Part shown: positions 18,389 to 26,095 of the stretch, piece by piece
Numbering within the stretch: position 1 is the stretch's first letter
Layout: each line of letters begins with the position of its first letter
Assembly (NCBI GenBank): GCA_025449835.1
Contig: JANWIO010000010.1
Location: forward strand, 1 to 33,213
Direction: 5' to 3'
DNA: 33,213 nucleotides
From: Vampirovibrionales bacterium
Lineage (GTDB): Bacteria > Cyanobacteriota > Vampirovibrionia > Vampirovibrionales > JAGQHJ01
Notes under the pieces: model-generated
What the model saw: only the letters and a program-made list of their open reading frames with translations
What the model was told of the DNA's origin: nothing
Databases searched by the model: none
Translations under genes and position numbers: made by a program

Positions 18389-19210
18389 TTAGCGAATGTT
18401 CCGATTTCTGGCATATTCAACAACGTGAGAAATAGGCACTTCATTGCTAAACATTGCAAAGTCTTTATAGCGAAGATCAAACTTGATTTCCCGACGTTGC
18501 TCGTCGATAAGGGCTTCCATAAGGTTTCGCAAAATCTTGGTGGTCGACTTCCCGGTAACAAAGGTAATCCGCTTATTGATCATCCCGTTCGCCACAGCAC
18601 AGGGATTCACTGTCACATTGGGCGGTTTCACAATTTTAACCACGAGAATAAACTTGTTGTCCGGCGCTTGAACAGCACGTTCAACCTTCAGCTTGTAGTC
18701 CATGGTGGTGCAATCATTTAATAAATGCTGAACATCTGCTTTGGTGGTGTGAACCCAATCAGGAGGCGTAGGCTTTTCTGCCCGTCGTTCTAGGAATCGG
18801 CTTAAATCATCCAGCTTAAAATGAGGATGGAAAATCCGTAAGCCTTTATATTTAAAGTTTTCCCGAATTTCGTGTTCATCCACGGCCATTAACGCCACCA
18901 ACGCCCTTTGTACCACTTGCCCCGGCGTGGAATTGGCTGAAATGGGATGATGAATGGTTCCTGTCCGAATCTTCGCCTTAGAGCCTGGCTCAAAATTATC
19001 CGGCGCCATATAGGTCACCTGAATGGCCAAGTTATTGGGATTATTGCCGTGCGCTACAAAGTAATAGCCTTCTTTGTAGCGGATATCCGCCAAAATCGAT
19101 TTTAATGACGCTGGTGTGAGTTCTTTCTTCGCCCCGAAGTGCAGCGAAGTCAGTTTTCCATGGATTTGAGAGGGCCATGCAGGGGCCATTCCGCCAGACA
19201 TAATTTTCAT
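18389..19210 (-). CDS. Hypothetical protein with N-terminal HFGA motif, 273 aa
   Basis: I cannot assign a family. The leader MKIMSGG... reaches TSLHFGAKKE, with HFGA at 24-27. The body is a soluble, mixed alpha/beta protein with many Lys, Asn and His residues (FVAHGNNPNNLAIQVTYM, GTIHHPISAN, FHPHF) and no membrane segment. It begins eleven bases after the stop of the RFGA gene at 19222 on the same strand, using an AAGG site that overlaps that stop, so the two are co-transcribed and probably functionally linked. Confidence 0.7.
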   Translation of the reverse strand: MKIMSGGMAPAWPSQIHGKLTSLHFGAKKELTPASLKSILADIRYKEGYYFVAHGNNPNNLAIQVTYMAPDNFEPGSKAKIRTGTIHHPISANSTPGQVVQRALVALMAVDEHEIRENFKYKGLRIFHPHFKLDDLSRFLERRAEKPTPPDWVHTTKADVQHLLNDCTTMDYKLKVERAVQAPDNKFILVVKIVKPPNVTVNPCAVANGMINKRITFVTGKSTTKILRNLMEALIDEQRREIKFDLRYKDFAMFSNEVPISHVVEYARNRNIR

Positions 19211-19221
19211 CTTAGTTTACC

Positions 19222-20322
19222 TTAGGCAGTGGCCTGATCTGTGCGAAACTTTAAGGTTTGAAATGCAGATTTAACCGCATCCGAAGGTTGATAGCTAGAG
19301 TCTCCCCTTAAAGCAGATTCAAGGGCAATGAGAGTGTTAAGAGCTACATCTTTAACCGCTGGTGGATATAACAGTTTTTTCGCCAAAACGGTTTCAAAAA
19401 CTTTGTAATGGTCACTTGATCTAACCTGTTCTCGGTATAAATATCTCTCCATACTTGTTTCAAAATGATAGGTATTCAACATTTTGTTTAATTCTTGAAT
19501 CAAGTTACGAGGATTCATAGTTACGGCCTGCTTAAAGGAGTCAAGCCGGTCTTGTTCATCTTCTTCTAAGCGACCAATTTTTGCATAGGCCGGGTCAATA
19601 TTAAGCCACTTCAACACCTCTTGAGGATGCTCCCCAATGGGCGCTGTGTCGGCAGCCGTTAAAACGTAAACCGTTTCTGGCTTAAAATCAGGATACAAAA
19701 TTTGGTGTGCGGCATTAGCAGCAACGTTATTGGCTTCGGTTTTAAATCCAACTTCTAATTCAGTATGAGGACGATAGCGACGAGACATCAACTTGAGAAA
19801 TTGGTGTAAATCACCAACTTCTTTGATAATTTTATCGAATTTTTCAGCCACCGTCACTTCCATGGCTTTTGCTAAAAACTGGTCGATAATTTCAATACCA
19901 CCCTTGCGCCAGGTTTCCAGGGGAAGTTTTTGCTCGAAAATAACATTGCTCCATAATGCAGATGAAACGCTACGCAATCGATTCCTACCTTTTCGTTGAT
20001 ATTCACTACAGAACCCTTGTTTAGAAACCTGTTTTAAGCTCACACCAAACGCATCATTTGCATTGGCCTTATCCCGATACACTTCTAAAACCAGATTATC
20101 TGAAATGTTATGTAAAACCCGCGCCAAACGATCCTGGTGAAACTCCGGCGCCAAATCGGAAATTCGATGATTCTCTTTTCCGATACGATCTTCGTGCAAG
20201 GCCGCATCAAAAATTGCTTTTGCCTCCTGCCCAATCTCATCAAAGGCCCCACCTTTACTCAGGAATGTAGCTTGTTTCTTAAATCCAACTAATTGAAGGG
20301 CTCCAAAGCGAACAGGTTGCAT
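19222..20322 (-). CDS. Hypothetical protein with N-terminal RFGA motif, 366 aa
   Basis: No family recognised. The protein begins MQPVRFGALQLVGFKK, so the RFGA motif is at residues 5-8. The remainder is mostly helical and charged, with an Asp/Glu-rich stretch (RLEEDEQDRLDS) and no signal or membrane segment. A TTG one codon upstream (20325) is in frame, but AAGGAGAT seven bases before the ATG at 20322 sets the start. First gene of a two-gene unit with the HFGA protein. Upstream lies a 144-base AT-rich spacer in which no certain promoter is seen. Confidence 0.75.
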   Translation of the reverse strand: MQPVRFGALQLVGFKKQATFLSKGGAFDEIGQEAKAIFDAALHEDRIGKENHRISDLAPEFHQDRLARVLHNISDNLVLEVYRDKANANDAFGVSLKQVSKQGFCSEYQRKGRNRLRSVSSALWSNVIFEQKLPLETWRKGGIEIIDQFLAKAMEVTVAEKFDKIIKEVGDLHQFLKLMSRRYRPHTELEVGFKTEANNVAANAAHQILYPDFKPETVYVLTAADTAPIGEHPQEVLKWLNIDPAYAKIGRLEEDEQDRLDSFKQAVTMNPRNLIQELNKMLNTYHFETSMERYLYREQVRSSDHYKVFETVLAKKLLYPPAVKDVALNTLIALESALRGDSSYQPSDAVKSAFQTLKFRTDQATA

Positions 20323-20466
20323 CAATCAAATCTCCTTTATAAAATTGCCTTAATCAATAGATTAATTTGCATGATTAGATTTACTTCAAATTTTACAAAA
20401 AAGATGAACAATTAACAATCAGATGATGACCAAATTGTTACAATAGCAGACTTTCCAAGAATCCAA

Positions 20467-21312
20467 TCAGGGTGACGCTTTTTGGAGTTCTTTTTTAAGC
20501 TGGTTTGCCGTTAAGGCATAAACATCCCCATAAACGGGATCTTGTGGGTCTTTCAGCGAGTCTTTACGAATCCCTTTCACTGCATCTTTCACCACAATGG
20601 GCGTAAACCCCAGCGATTTCAGGCCTTGAACCGTCTGTTTCACACACACATCGGTGGCGACACCATACACAATGGCCACTTCACTGCCTCTATTCTTAAG
20701 TCGTTTAAAAAAGTCGATGACTTTCTGATTCGGCCCCGTTTGATAGTTTTTTTCACCGGTTTTCGAGTCACTGCCCATCAGACTCACATATTCAAAAGGG
20801 CTATATGTGTTTTTATGGATCTCAAAGGAGGTCCCCAGATCGATTAAATGAGGTAACTCCCAAGACACAGGCAAATCCGGTATTTCAGGCTGGGCAGAAA
20901 TATCCCGATGAAAAGAAATGATCTTCGTCTCAGGAATTTTTTCCCATCCTGGCGTGTATTCCACGCAGTGGCTATCTGACACCGCTAAAAAGTTTTTAAA
21001 TTCTGGATCATTCGGTGTGTGGGTATCCTTGGTTTGAATATACGGAATTAAAAAGCGATTAACCGGAAGAATAACATCTCGGAGTGCATCAACTGCTATT
21101 TTGAGTTTGGGAATGATTTTTTCGGCCCCTCGAACATACAATCCCTGCCGAGGAACCGGGTTGGGATGCATAAAATCAAATTGGGTATCCACATCTACCA
21201 CAATCACTTGATGAAACTTTAAAGCGTCTTGCAACAGCTTTGAACCGGCTTTGTTCCACTTTACATGCCCAAAACGCAAGTTTTTAAAAGCCTTATTGTT
21301 GATGCAAAGCAT
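20467..21312 (-). CDS. Isochorismatase-fold cysteine hydrolase, nicotinamidase-like
   Basis: A 281-residue member of the isochorismatase/nicotinamidase fold. The catalytic triad is visible: Asp in VVDVDTQFDF (about D42), Lys in IHKNTYSPF (about K167) and the nucleophile Cys in GVATDVCV (C223). DTHTPND near 96-102 supplies the Asp/His metal site of nicotinamidases, and SHCVEYTPG matches their HC-x-x-x-T-x-G segment. Nicotinamidase converts nicotinamide to nicotinate for NAD salvage, and nadD and nadE lie right next to it. The N-terminus has an added leader of about 30 residues containing NLRFGHV, matching the FG motif of neighbouring unknown proteins. The ATG at 21312 has GGGGAAG upstream; a GTG at 21342 is less likely. 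Fold certain, substrate probable. Confidence 0.8.
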   Translation of the reverse strand: MLCINNKAFKNLRFGHVKWNKAGSKLLQDALKFHQVIVVDVDTQFDFMHPNPVPRQGLYVRGAEKIIPKLKIAVDALRDVILPVNRFLIPYIQTKDTHTPNDPEFKNFLAVSDSHCVEYTPGWEKIPETKIISFHRDISAQPEIPDLPVSWELPHLIDLGTSFEIHKNTYSPFEYVSLMGSDSKTGEKNYQTGPNQKVIDFFKRLKNRGSEVAIVYGVATDVCVKQTVQGLKSLGFTPIVVKDAVKGIRKDSLKDPQDPVYGDVYALTANQLKKELQKASP

Positions 21313-21717
21313 TTTGCGAAACTTCCCCACAGGAAACAACACTGTGTTCAGTTTATCGTTTTAAGGCTTCATCACAAGAATTATTTGCTAATTGTAAACA
21401 TTCCCCAACACCAACTCTCAAATGGCTAGTTATTTGCTTCGGTAAAATGGGTTGTGTAGGGCCTGTTCCTGCCCTGCAGCGTCCCTATTTTTCTAATCAA
21501 ACCCATTAATTGGGATAAAGGGCGAAGCCCTTTAAAAAAAATCAGGGAGGTGTCCAGAGGAGGGAACGGCCTCTGGCAAAGAACTTTAGCTAATATGGCT
21601 AACCCACCATTTGAGTAACAACACTCGAATTTGTTAAACAAGACTCATGCTCAAATCACTATATAAATATTCATTTTTAAAGTAAACTCGAAAAACGATT
21701 TAAAGCTGAGGTTGGAA
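21313..21717. other. Intergenic region between the nicotinamidase-like gene and nadD; hairpin-rich, no gene seen
   Basis: A 405-base divergent gap. I see no convincing gene; a 71-codon minus frame at 21426-21641 lacks a ribosome site. The centre contains several inverted repeats listed separately. The flanks are AT-rich and must hold the divergent promoters; TTTTTAAAGTAAACTC just before nadD is AT-rich but shows no clear paired -35/-10. Confidence 0.6.
21446..21576. ncRNA. Candidate structured RNA or intergenic hairpin repeat
   Basis: Four inverted repeats lie in 131 bases. AATGGGTT (21446-21453) pairs with AACCCATT (21500-21507); inside it TAGGG (21457-21461) pairs with CCCTA (21483-21487). 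AAAGGGC-GAA-GCCCTTT (21517-21533) is a perfect seven-pair hairpin followed by an A-run, and CCAGAGG (21554-21560) pairs with CCTCTGG (21570-21576). The strand is undetermined. It could be a small RNA, a leader controlling nadD or the hydrolase, or a copy of an intergenic repeat family. It does not match the NAD-sensing riboswitch layouts I know. Confidence 0.4.
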
Positions 21718-22380
21718 ATGTCCAAGATCCCCAATATATGTTTCTTTTTTGGGACCTTTAACCCAATTGGCAGCCATCATATAATCTTTGCGGAGGCCGT
21801 ACATGACAAAGGCTACCATGTGCAGTTTGTCCCGGCCTATCAACCGCCTCATAAAATCAACGATCAAGACGTCTCCTCATTTACGCATCGCAGCAATATG
21901 GTTGACTTAGCCATTCAAAATAAACCCTATTTTTCACTGTCTCGTATCGAAGAAACGCTTCCCACCCCCTCTTTTTCCGTGGATACTTTAAGGGCTTTAA
22001 TTCCAGGTTTTGACCGTAAACGCAAACGGATTCCCTTTATGAGTGGGTCGGATGAAATCATTGCCCTCCCACATTGGCGAAGCCCCCTAATTTTGGCCAA
22101 AAAGCTTTTAGTCCTTGCCTCACAGCGAAAAAATCAAACCATTCCGAAATCCCTATCATTGGAGGGCAAAGAAACACCCTTAAAAGTTCTCCCAATTGAG
22201 CTACCCCTTTTCATACCCTCTTGCCCCATCCCCCTCCAAGATCTTTCAGCAACCTTAATTCGGCAACGCATTGCATCAGGTCAAAGCTTGAAAGGTTTAT
22301 TACCCTCTGAAGACATTGAACATTATATTCAAGACAATGGCTTATATAAGGATCTGCCGTCTCAGGACCTTGCCTCTTAA
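21718..22380 (+). CDS. nadD: Nicotinate-nucleotide adenylyltransferase
   Basis: A 220-residue NadD, which joins nicotinate mononucleotide and ATP to give deamido-NAD. The nucleotidyltransferase motif near residues 12-21 reads GTFNPIGSHH, a variant of the usual G-T-F-(D/N)-P-x-H-x-G-H in which the first His is replaced. PPHK follows at 43-46, the substrate loop SGSDE near 106, and DLSATLIRQRI near 178-188 corresponds to the I-S-S-T-x-I-R motif. The ATG at 21718 is preceded by GAGG; a TTG two codons upstream is rejected. Convergent with nadE (12 bases apart), so the last two steps of NAD synthesis sit side by side on opposite strands. The altered first motif is worth noting but the rest is intact. 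Confidence 0.9.
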   Translation: MSKIPNICFFFGTFNPIGSHHIIFAEAVHDKGYHVQFVPAYQPPHKINDQDVSSFTHRSNMVDLAIQNKPYFSLSRIEETLPTPSFSVDTLRALIPGFDRKRKRIPFMSGSDEIIALPHWRSPLILAKKLLVLASQRKNQTIPKSLSLEGKETPLKVLPIELPLFIPSCPIPLQDLSATLIRQRIASGQSLKGLLPSEDIEHYIQDNGLYKDLPSQDLAS

Positions 22381-22392
22381 GCCTTTCAGATT

Positions 22393-24708
22393 TTAAAAGC
22401 GTGTTCGAGCCGAAAATTTGACCTGTTGCAATAATTGTTTGATTTGGGAAGGTTCACTGGTCTCCCAGGTTAAGGCTTTTGCCGTAATGGGTCTGTGGAA
22501 TTCCCGTTTTGAAATGGATTGGGGGCTCACCAAGATGGGAGGTGCGCTCAATTCTCGCTTAATTTGCGAAATTTGATCGAAGCGGAAAAACTTGTCTAAA
22601 AATTGTTTCTTTTGTTCCAACCATGCCGAATCCTTCATAGAGAGCTTATGATGCCGTTCATACCAGAAGGATTCGCCCAACATATCCGTTTTACTTTGGT
22701 TCAAGGATTCAAAACGCCAGATAATCTCATCGAGAAACTCATAGGGTAATAGCGCCTGCTCAGCAGTAACCGTCTTCTTTGTTCCTTTAATGGGTGTTAA
22801 CTCAGCACCAGAAGGCTTGGTAATGGATCTTACGGGTACGGCATTCTTCACCAAACGATGTTGATTCATCCACTTAGCTAAGGCCCGGACCTTGGTTTTG
22901 GGCAAGTCTGCAATGGGAGATAATTCACCCAACATATCACCACCAATGGTGGTGTAGCCCATATAAAGTTCAGATTTATCACAGGTTGCAACCGGAACCG
23001 CTCGCCATTCATTGCCTAAGGCCCAAATATCCATGGCTCGGGCTCGGGCTTGAAGATTATCATTTGTGGTGGTTTTGCCTTGTGGCTGTCCCCAGAATTG
23101 ATTAATCTGGCCTTTCACTTTTTGGAGCGATCTTTCAAAGGTGTTCACCTGGCCTTTAATGGGAATATCAACCACATGAATCCCCAGATTTTGCCCAAGC
23201 TCCATCGCATCCACTTCACTGTCACCCGAGGTAATTTTGGAGCTCAGTCTCAGACCAATAACGTTCTCAGGGCCTAAGGCATCCGCCAGGAGTGTTGCCA
23301 CCACTGCTGAATCAAGACCGCCTGAAATCCCCAAAACCGCCCGCTTGGTATAGCCTCGTTTTTCAAAATAATCCCGAATCCCTTGAATGAGACTATGGTA
23401 GGTCCGGGCTAAATCTGACTTATCATGTGGGTCAAAACGCTTTGGAACACCATATGTCTGTTTCATTTTTTCAGTGAGGGGGTAAATTTTCCCTTGGCCT
23501 TTCAAGGGATTTACAATCATAAACTGCTCTTGGAAAGATTTTGCCCTCGCTACCATATTCCCCCGTTTGTCATACACTCGGCTGGCACCATCAAATGAGC
23601 TTTCATCAATAGCGCCAACTTGATTGACGTAGACATACGGCGTTTTATATTTTTGGGCAATGTGAGACAACATATTATGCTTGAGCTGTTCCTTACCTTG
23701 TCGGCTGGGCGACGCTGAAATGTTAATAAAGGCTTCGGGCTTGCGTTTGGCAATTCTGGCAATGGGATCTTGGCGATACAAGGGATTAATCCAAAAGTCG
23801 TGATCATTCCAAGTATCTTCACAAATGCTCACACCATAACGATGGTTGTGGATCTTAGCAGATTGCCCCAGCTTGGCTTTTTGCTGAAATCCCCATGCCG
23901 CAGACCCCAAAGTTTTAGGCGATTGCACCCCTGGAGCCTGTGAGGGTTCAAAAGTTCGCCAGCCATTAAACTCAGCATAATTGGGGATTAATTGTTTCCG
24001 AGCAACCCCTTGGAGCCTCCCCTGGCTTAAAATAGCCAAAGAATTATAAAACTTACGGCCAATCAGTTTTTCACCAGGTCTTGGGATTCGGGGTTCAATA
24101 AAGCCCAAAATAACCTGAGTACTTCTGGTTTCGGCAGCAATGGCATTGAGCCACTTCATATTTTCATCCACCAAAGCCGGATATCGGGTAATGAGGTCCC
24201 GAACAGGATATCCCATTAAGGAGGTTTCGGGAAAAATAACCGTATCTGCACCAATGGCTTCTGCATACCGAATATAACGCATCATTTTTAAGGCATTGCC
24301 TTGCACATCACCAGCAGTGGGGTTGATTTGGGCCATCACCATATTGCCCTGGCCTTGTTTCCCCATTAGTTTTTTTAATGCGTTAAGTGTTAGGTCTCGT
24401 TTCTCAGGCTGGGTTTCATCCGTCCATTTGTTTTGCAAATATTGGTCTAAAACCTCGGTAAGTTCCGTCATCACCGTGAATTTGTTCTGAGGCGTTGTGT
24501 TTTCATGGCGTTTTTGGACCATTTTTTCAAATCGTTCTACTGAAAGCGTGGGCTCAAGTAATGATCCTCTCACATTGTTTGACACACTAAAGCGATCCGG
24601 CAGAACGCGAGAATAAGCCGGCAAAGGTAGTGGGACCGGCCCATGCGCCAAGCGCCCCATCAAAATACGAGGAGACGATAAACCGTTGATTAGCATTGTT
24701 TTTAACAT
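22393..24708 (-). CDS. nadE: Glutamine-dependent NAD+ synthetase with long N-terminal extension
   Basis: A 771-residue NadE that amidates deamido-NAD, using ammonia freed from glutamine. The nitrilase-type glutaminase domain starts only near residue 123 (MVMAQINPTAGD); its triad is E161 (FPETSLMGYP), K238 (RKQLIPNYAEF) and C296 (SICEDTW). The synthetase domain has the PP-loop GISGGLDSA at 460-468, NLQARARAMD, TCDKSE and GDMLGELSPIADLPKTK. Bacterial two-domain enzymes are usually 540-680 residues, so the roughly 120-residue N-terminal extension (basic, Pro/Leu-rich start, then a helical segment) and a C-terminal tail of about 60 residues (basic) are additions. Initiation at the ATG at 24708 has a weak GCGAG site, and M80 or later starts cannot be excluded, which would shorten the extension. 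Confidence 0.93.
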   Translation of the reverse strand: MLKTMLINGLSSPRILMGRLAHGPVPLPLPAYSRVLPDRFSVSNNVRGSLLEPTLSVERFEKMVQKRHENTTPQNKFTVMTELTEVLDQYLQNKWTDETQPEKRDLTLNALKKLMGKQGQGNMVMAQINPTAGDVQGNALKMMRYIRYAEAIGADTVIFPETSLMGYPVRDLITRYPALVDENMKWLNAIAAETRSTQVILGFIEPRIPRPGEKLIGRKFYNSLAILSQGRLQGVARKQLIPNYAEFNGWRTFEPSQAPGVQSPKTLGSAAWGFQQKAKLGQSAKIHNHRYGVSICEDTWNDHDFWINPLYRQDPIARIAKRKPEAFINISASPSRQGKEQLKHNMLSHIAQKYKTPYVYVNQVGAIDESSFDGASRVYDKRGNMVARAKSFQEQFMIVNPLKGQGKIYPLTEKMKQTYGVPKRFDPHDKSDLARTYHSLIQGIRDYFEKRGYTKRAVLGISGGLDSAVVATLLADALGPENVIGLRLSSKITSGDSEVDAMELGQNLGIHVVDIPIKGQVNTFERSLQKVKGQINQFWGQPQGKTTTNDNLQARARAMDIWALGNEWRAVPVATCDKSELYMGYTTIGGDMLGELSPIADLPKTKVRALAKWMNQHRLVKNAVPVRSITKPSGAELTPIKGTKKTVTAEQALLPYEFLDEIIWRFESLNQSKTDMLGESFWYERHHKLSMKDSAWLEQKKQFLDKFFRFDQISQIKRELSAPPILVSPQSISKREFHRPITAKALTWETSEPSQIKQLLQQVKFSARTRF

Positions 24709-24795
24709 ATGAATCTCGCTTTTCGTGGGCTCATCGCCTTAATTACAGTTGAAGACGCCTACTTACATTTTGAGACACAACTTTGAATGAAAATC

Positions 24796-24801
24796 ATTAT
24801 A
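24796..24801 (-). promoter_or_regulatory. Putative -10 box upstream of nadE
   Basis: A perfect TATAAT on the minus strand, preceded by TTG, sits about 88 bases upstream of the nadE start. No good -35 is present at 16-18 bases (ATCTTT at best), so support is limited to the -10 and the AT-rich surroundings. The predicted leader would be about 80 bases. Confidence 0.35.
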
Positions 24802-24886
24802 CAATGCAAATTTTAATAAAGATTTACACGTAACAAAATGTAAAATTTAATGCTTCTAGATAAATGTTCGACAGATGTTGTAGGGG

Positions 24887-25402
24887 TTAGCCGGAAATAT
24901 CCAAGGTCTTGTTTTGAAAGGCTTTTTCGACCTGTTCAATGGGAAGAAAATCTCCGTAGTTCTCATGAACCCGTGTGCCAAAATCATAAGGAGAAGGCAC
25001 GTGGGGCATTGGATTAAAAAGTCCCCATACCAGGAACTTTTTTTCATAAGCATCGCGCAATTTCCAATATTGTTCTGTTGAAATATTATCCAGAATTGGC
25101 ATGGGTCCAAGCTCTTTGAGCTGGTGATTAATGTAGCGATTGGTTTCATCCGCATACTTTTTAAGGGCAATTTGATATGCCTCAAAATGATCCGCATCTT
25201 TCCCCGTATGTACAACCATACCAGCAAGCATGCGTAACTCTCTTCGTTGTTCATCAAAATACATGGGTTCTTGCGGGCCATGTTCCAAAGCAACTTTAAG
25301 GCCTTGCCGTTTTGCCCTTTTTTCAATTTTTTTAACCAATCGATTGACGCGGGTCTGCTCCCCAATAATTGGAATAATCGCTCCAAAACGAATCGGTAAC
25401 AT
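24887..25402 (-). CDS. Hypothetical RFGA-motif protein, 171 aa, paralogue of its upstream neighbour
   Basis: Begins MLPIRFGAIIPIIGEQTRV, with RFGA at 5-8. It shares with the adjacent upstream protein the RFGAIIP opening, a basic helix, the central V-x-x-TGKD-x-D-x-F-x-x-YQ block (here about 78-90), a Trp-containing middle and a C-terminal TLDI-x-G ending. No family, signal peptide or membrane helix is recognised. AAGGAG eight bases before the ATG is a strong ribosome site. It follows its paralogue after 26 bases, so both are probably transcribed together. Confidence 0.75.
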   Translation of the reverse strand: MLPIRFGAIIPIIGEQTRVNRLVKKIEKRAKRQGLKVALEHGPQEPMYFDEQRRELRMLAGMVVHTGKDADHFEAYQIALKKYADETNRYINHQLKELGPMPILDNISTEQYWKLRDAYEKKFLVWGLFNPMPHVPSPYDFGTRVHENYGDFLPIEQVEKAFQNKTLDISG

Positions 25403-25428
25403 CCTAAAGGCTCCTTTTTCTAACCTTG

Positions 25429-25965
25429 CTAACCTTGAATATCCAACGTCCCCTGGCGGATTTGTCGCTTGAGGTCTTTGACCAAGGAGAAAAATTTGTA
25501 ATGGGGCTCCTCTACCTCAAAGGCCTGCTTATACTTAAGTGGGATATTAAATTCAAAATCTGAATCATCTGGATATTGTGGCCAAGGGTTCTGCTTCATC
25601 CAACTTTGAACCTTTTGGCCATAGTCAGTTCTGTAAGCTTCGTATTGTTCATGGGGACCATGAAAATCACGTTCATGAACAGGCTCACCAACCTCACGAA
25701 ATAGGTTTTGAAAAAATGTTTCCAATGACGTGTAATATTGTGTTTTATCCTGCTGGTATTGATGAAAACGATCGACATCTTTACCCGTATAAATGACAGC
25801 CCCTTGCATGAGGGTAAAATTATCCTTACCACCATATTTATTCTCAACAAAAGTTTTGAAACCCTTTTGTTGAGCCATCTTCACGATTTGCCGTGTAATC
25901 CCCTGAACTTTTGCTTCTTTACCCGTAACCGGAATGATGGCCCCAAAACGCACATTCAGTGTCAT
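25429..25965 (-). CDS. Hypothetical RFGA-motif protein, 178 aa, tandem paralogue
   Basis: Begins MTLNVRFGAIIPVTGKEAKV (RFGA at 6-9). The same block order as the downstream paralogue is seen: N-terminal FG motif, basic helix, VIYTGKDVDRFHQYQ in the middle, an aromatic Trp/Tyr/Pro-rich region (MKQNPWPQYPDD) and a TLDIQG terminus. The middle and the termini are conserved between the pair while the region between them has diverged, indicating an old duplication. GGGAG lies six to seven bases before the ATG at 25965. Function unknown. Confidence 0.75.
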   Translation of the reverse strand: MTLNVRFGAIIPVTGKEAKVQGITRQIVKMAQQKGFKTFVENKYGGKDNFTLMQGAVIYTGKDVDRFHQYQQDKTQYYTSLETFFQNLFREVGEPVHERDFHGPHEQYEAYRTDYGQKVQSWMKQNPWPQYPDDSDFEFNIPLKYKQAFEVEEPHYKFFSLVKDLKRQIRQGTLDIQG

Positions 25966-26095
25966 CAAAATCTCCCTCGATTGCTTTGCCTGATTCGCAA
26001 GTTTGAAATCACATTACAATAAAGCTTTTTAACCTGCAAATAATTTGAGAACGTAAACAAAAATCTCAAAGCGTCCTCTTGAATAGAACAAAACC

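Noticed and set aside
21426..21641. 71-codon minus-strand frame in the nicotinamidase/nadD gap
   Set aside because: No ribosome site, and the region is dominated by inverted repeats that better explain its composition.
24856..25386. 176-codon minus-strand frame over the RFGA gene at 24887-25402
   Set aside because: The alternative frame holds the conserved paralogous protein with a strong ribosome site; this one is compositionally odd (Met/Ile/Arg-rich).
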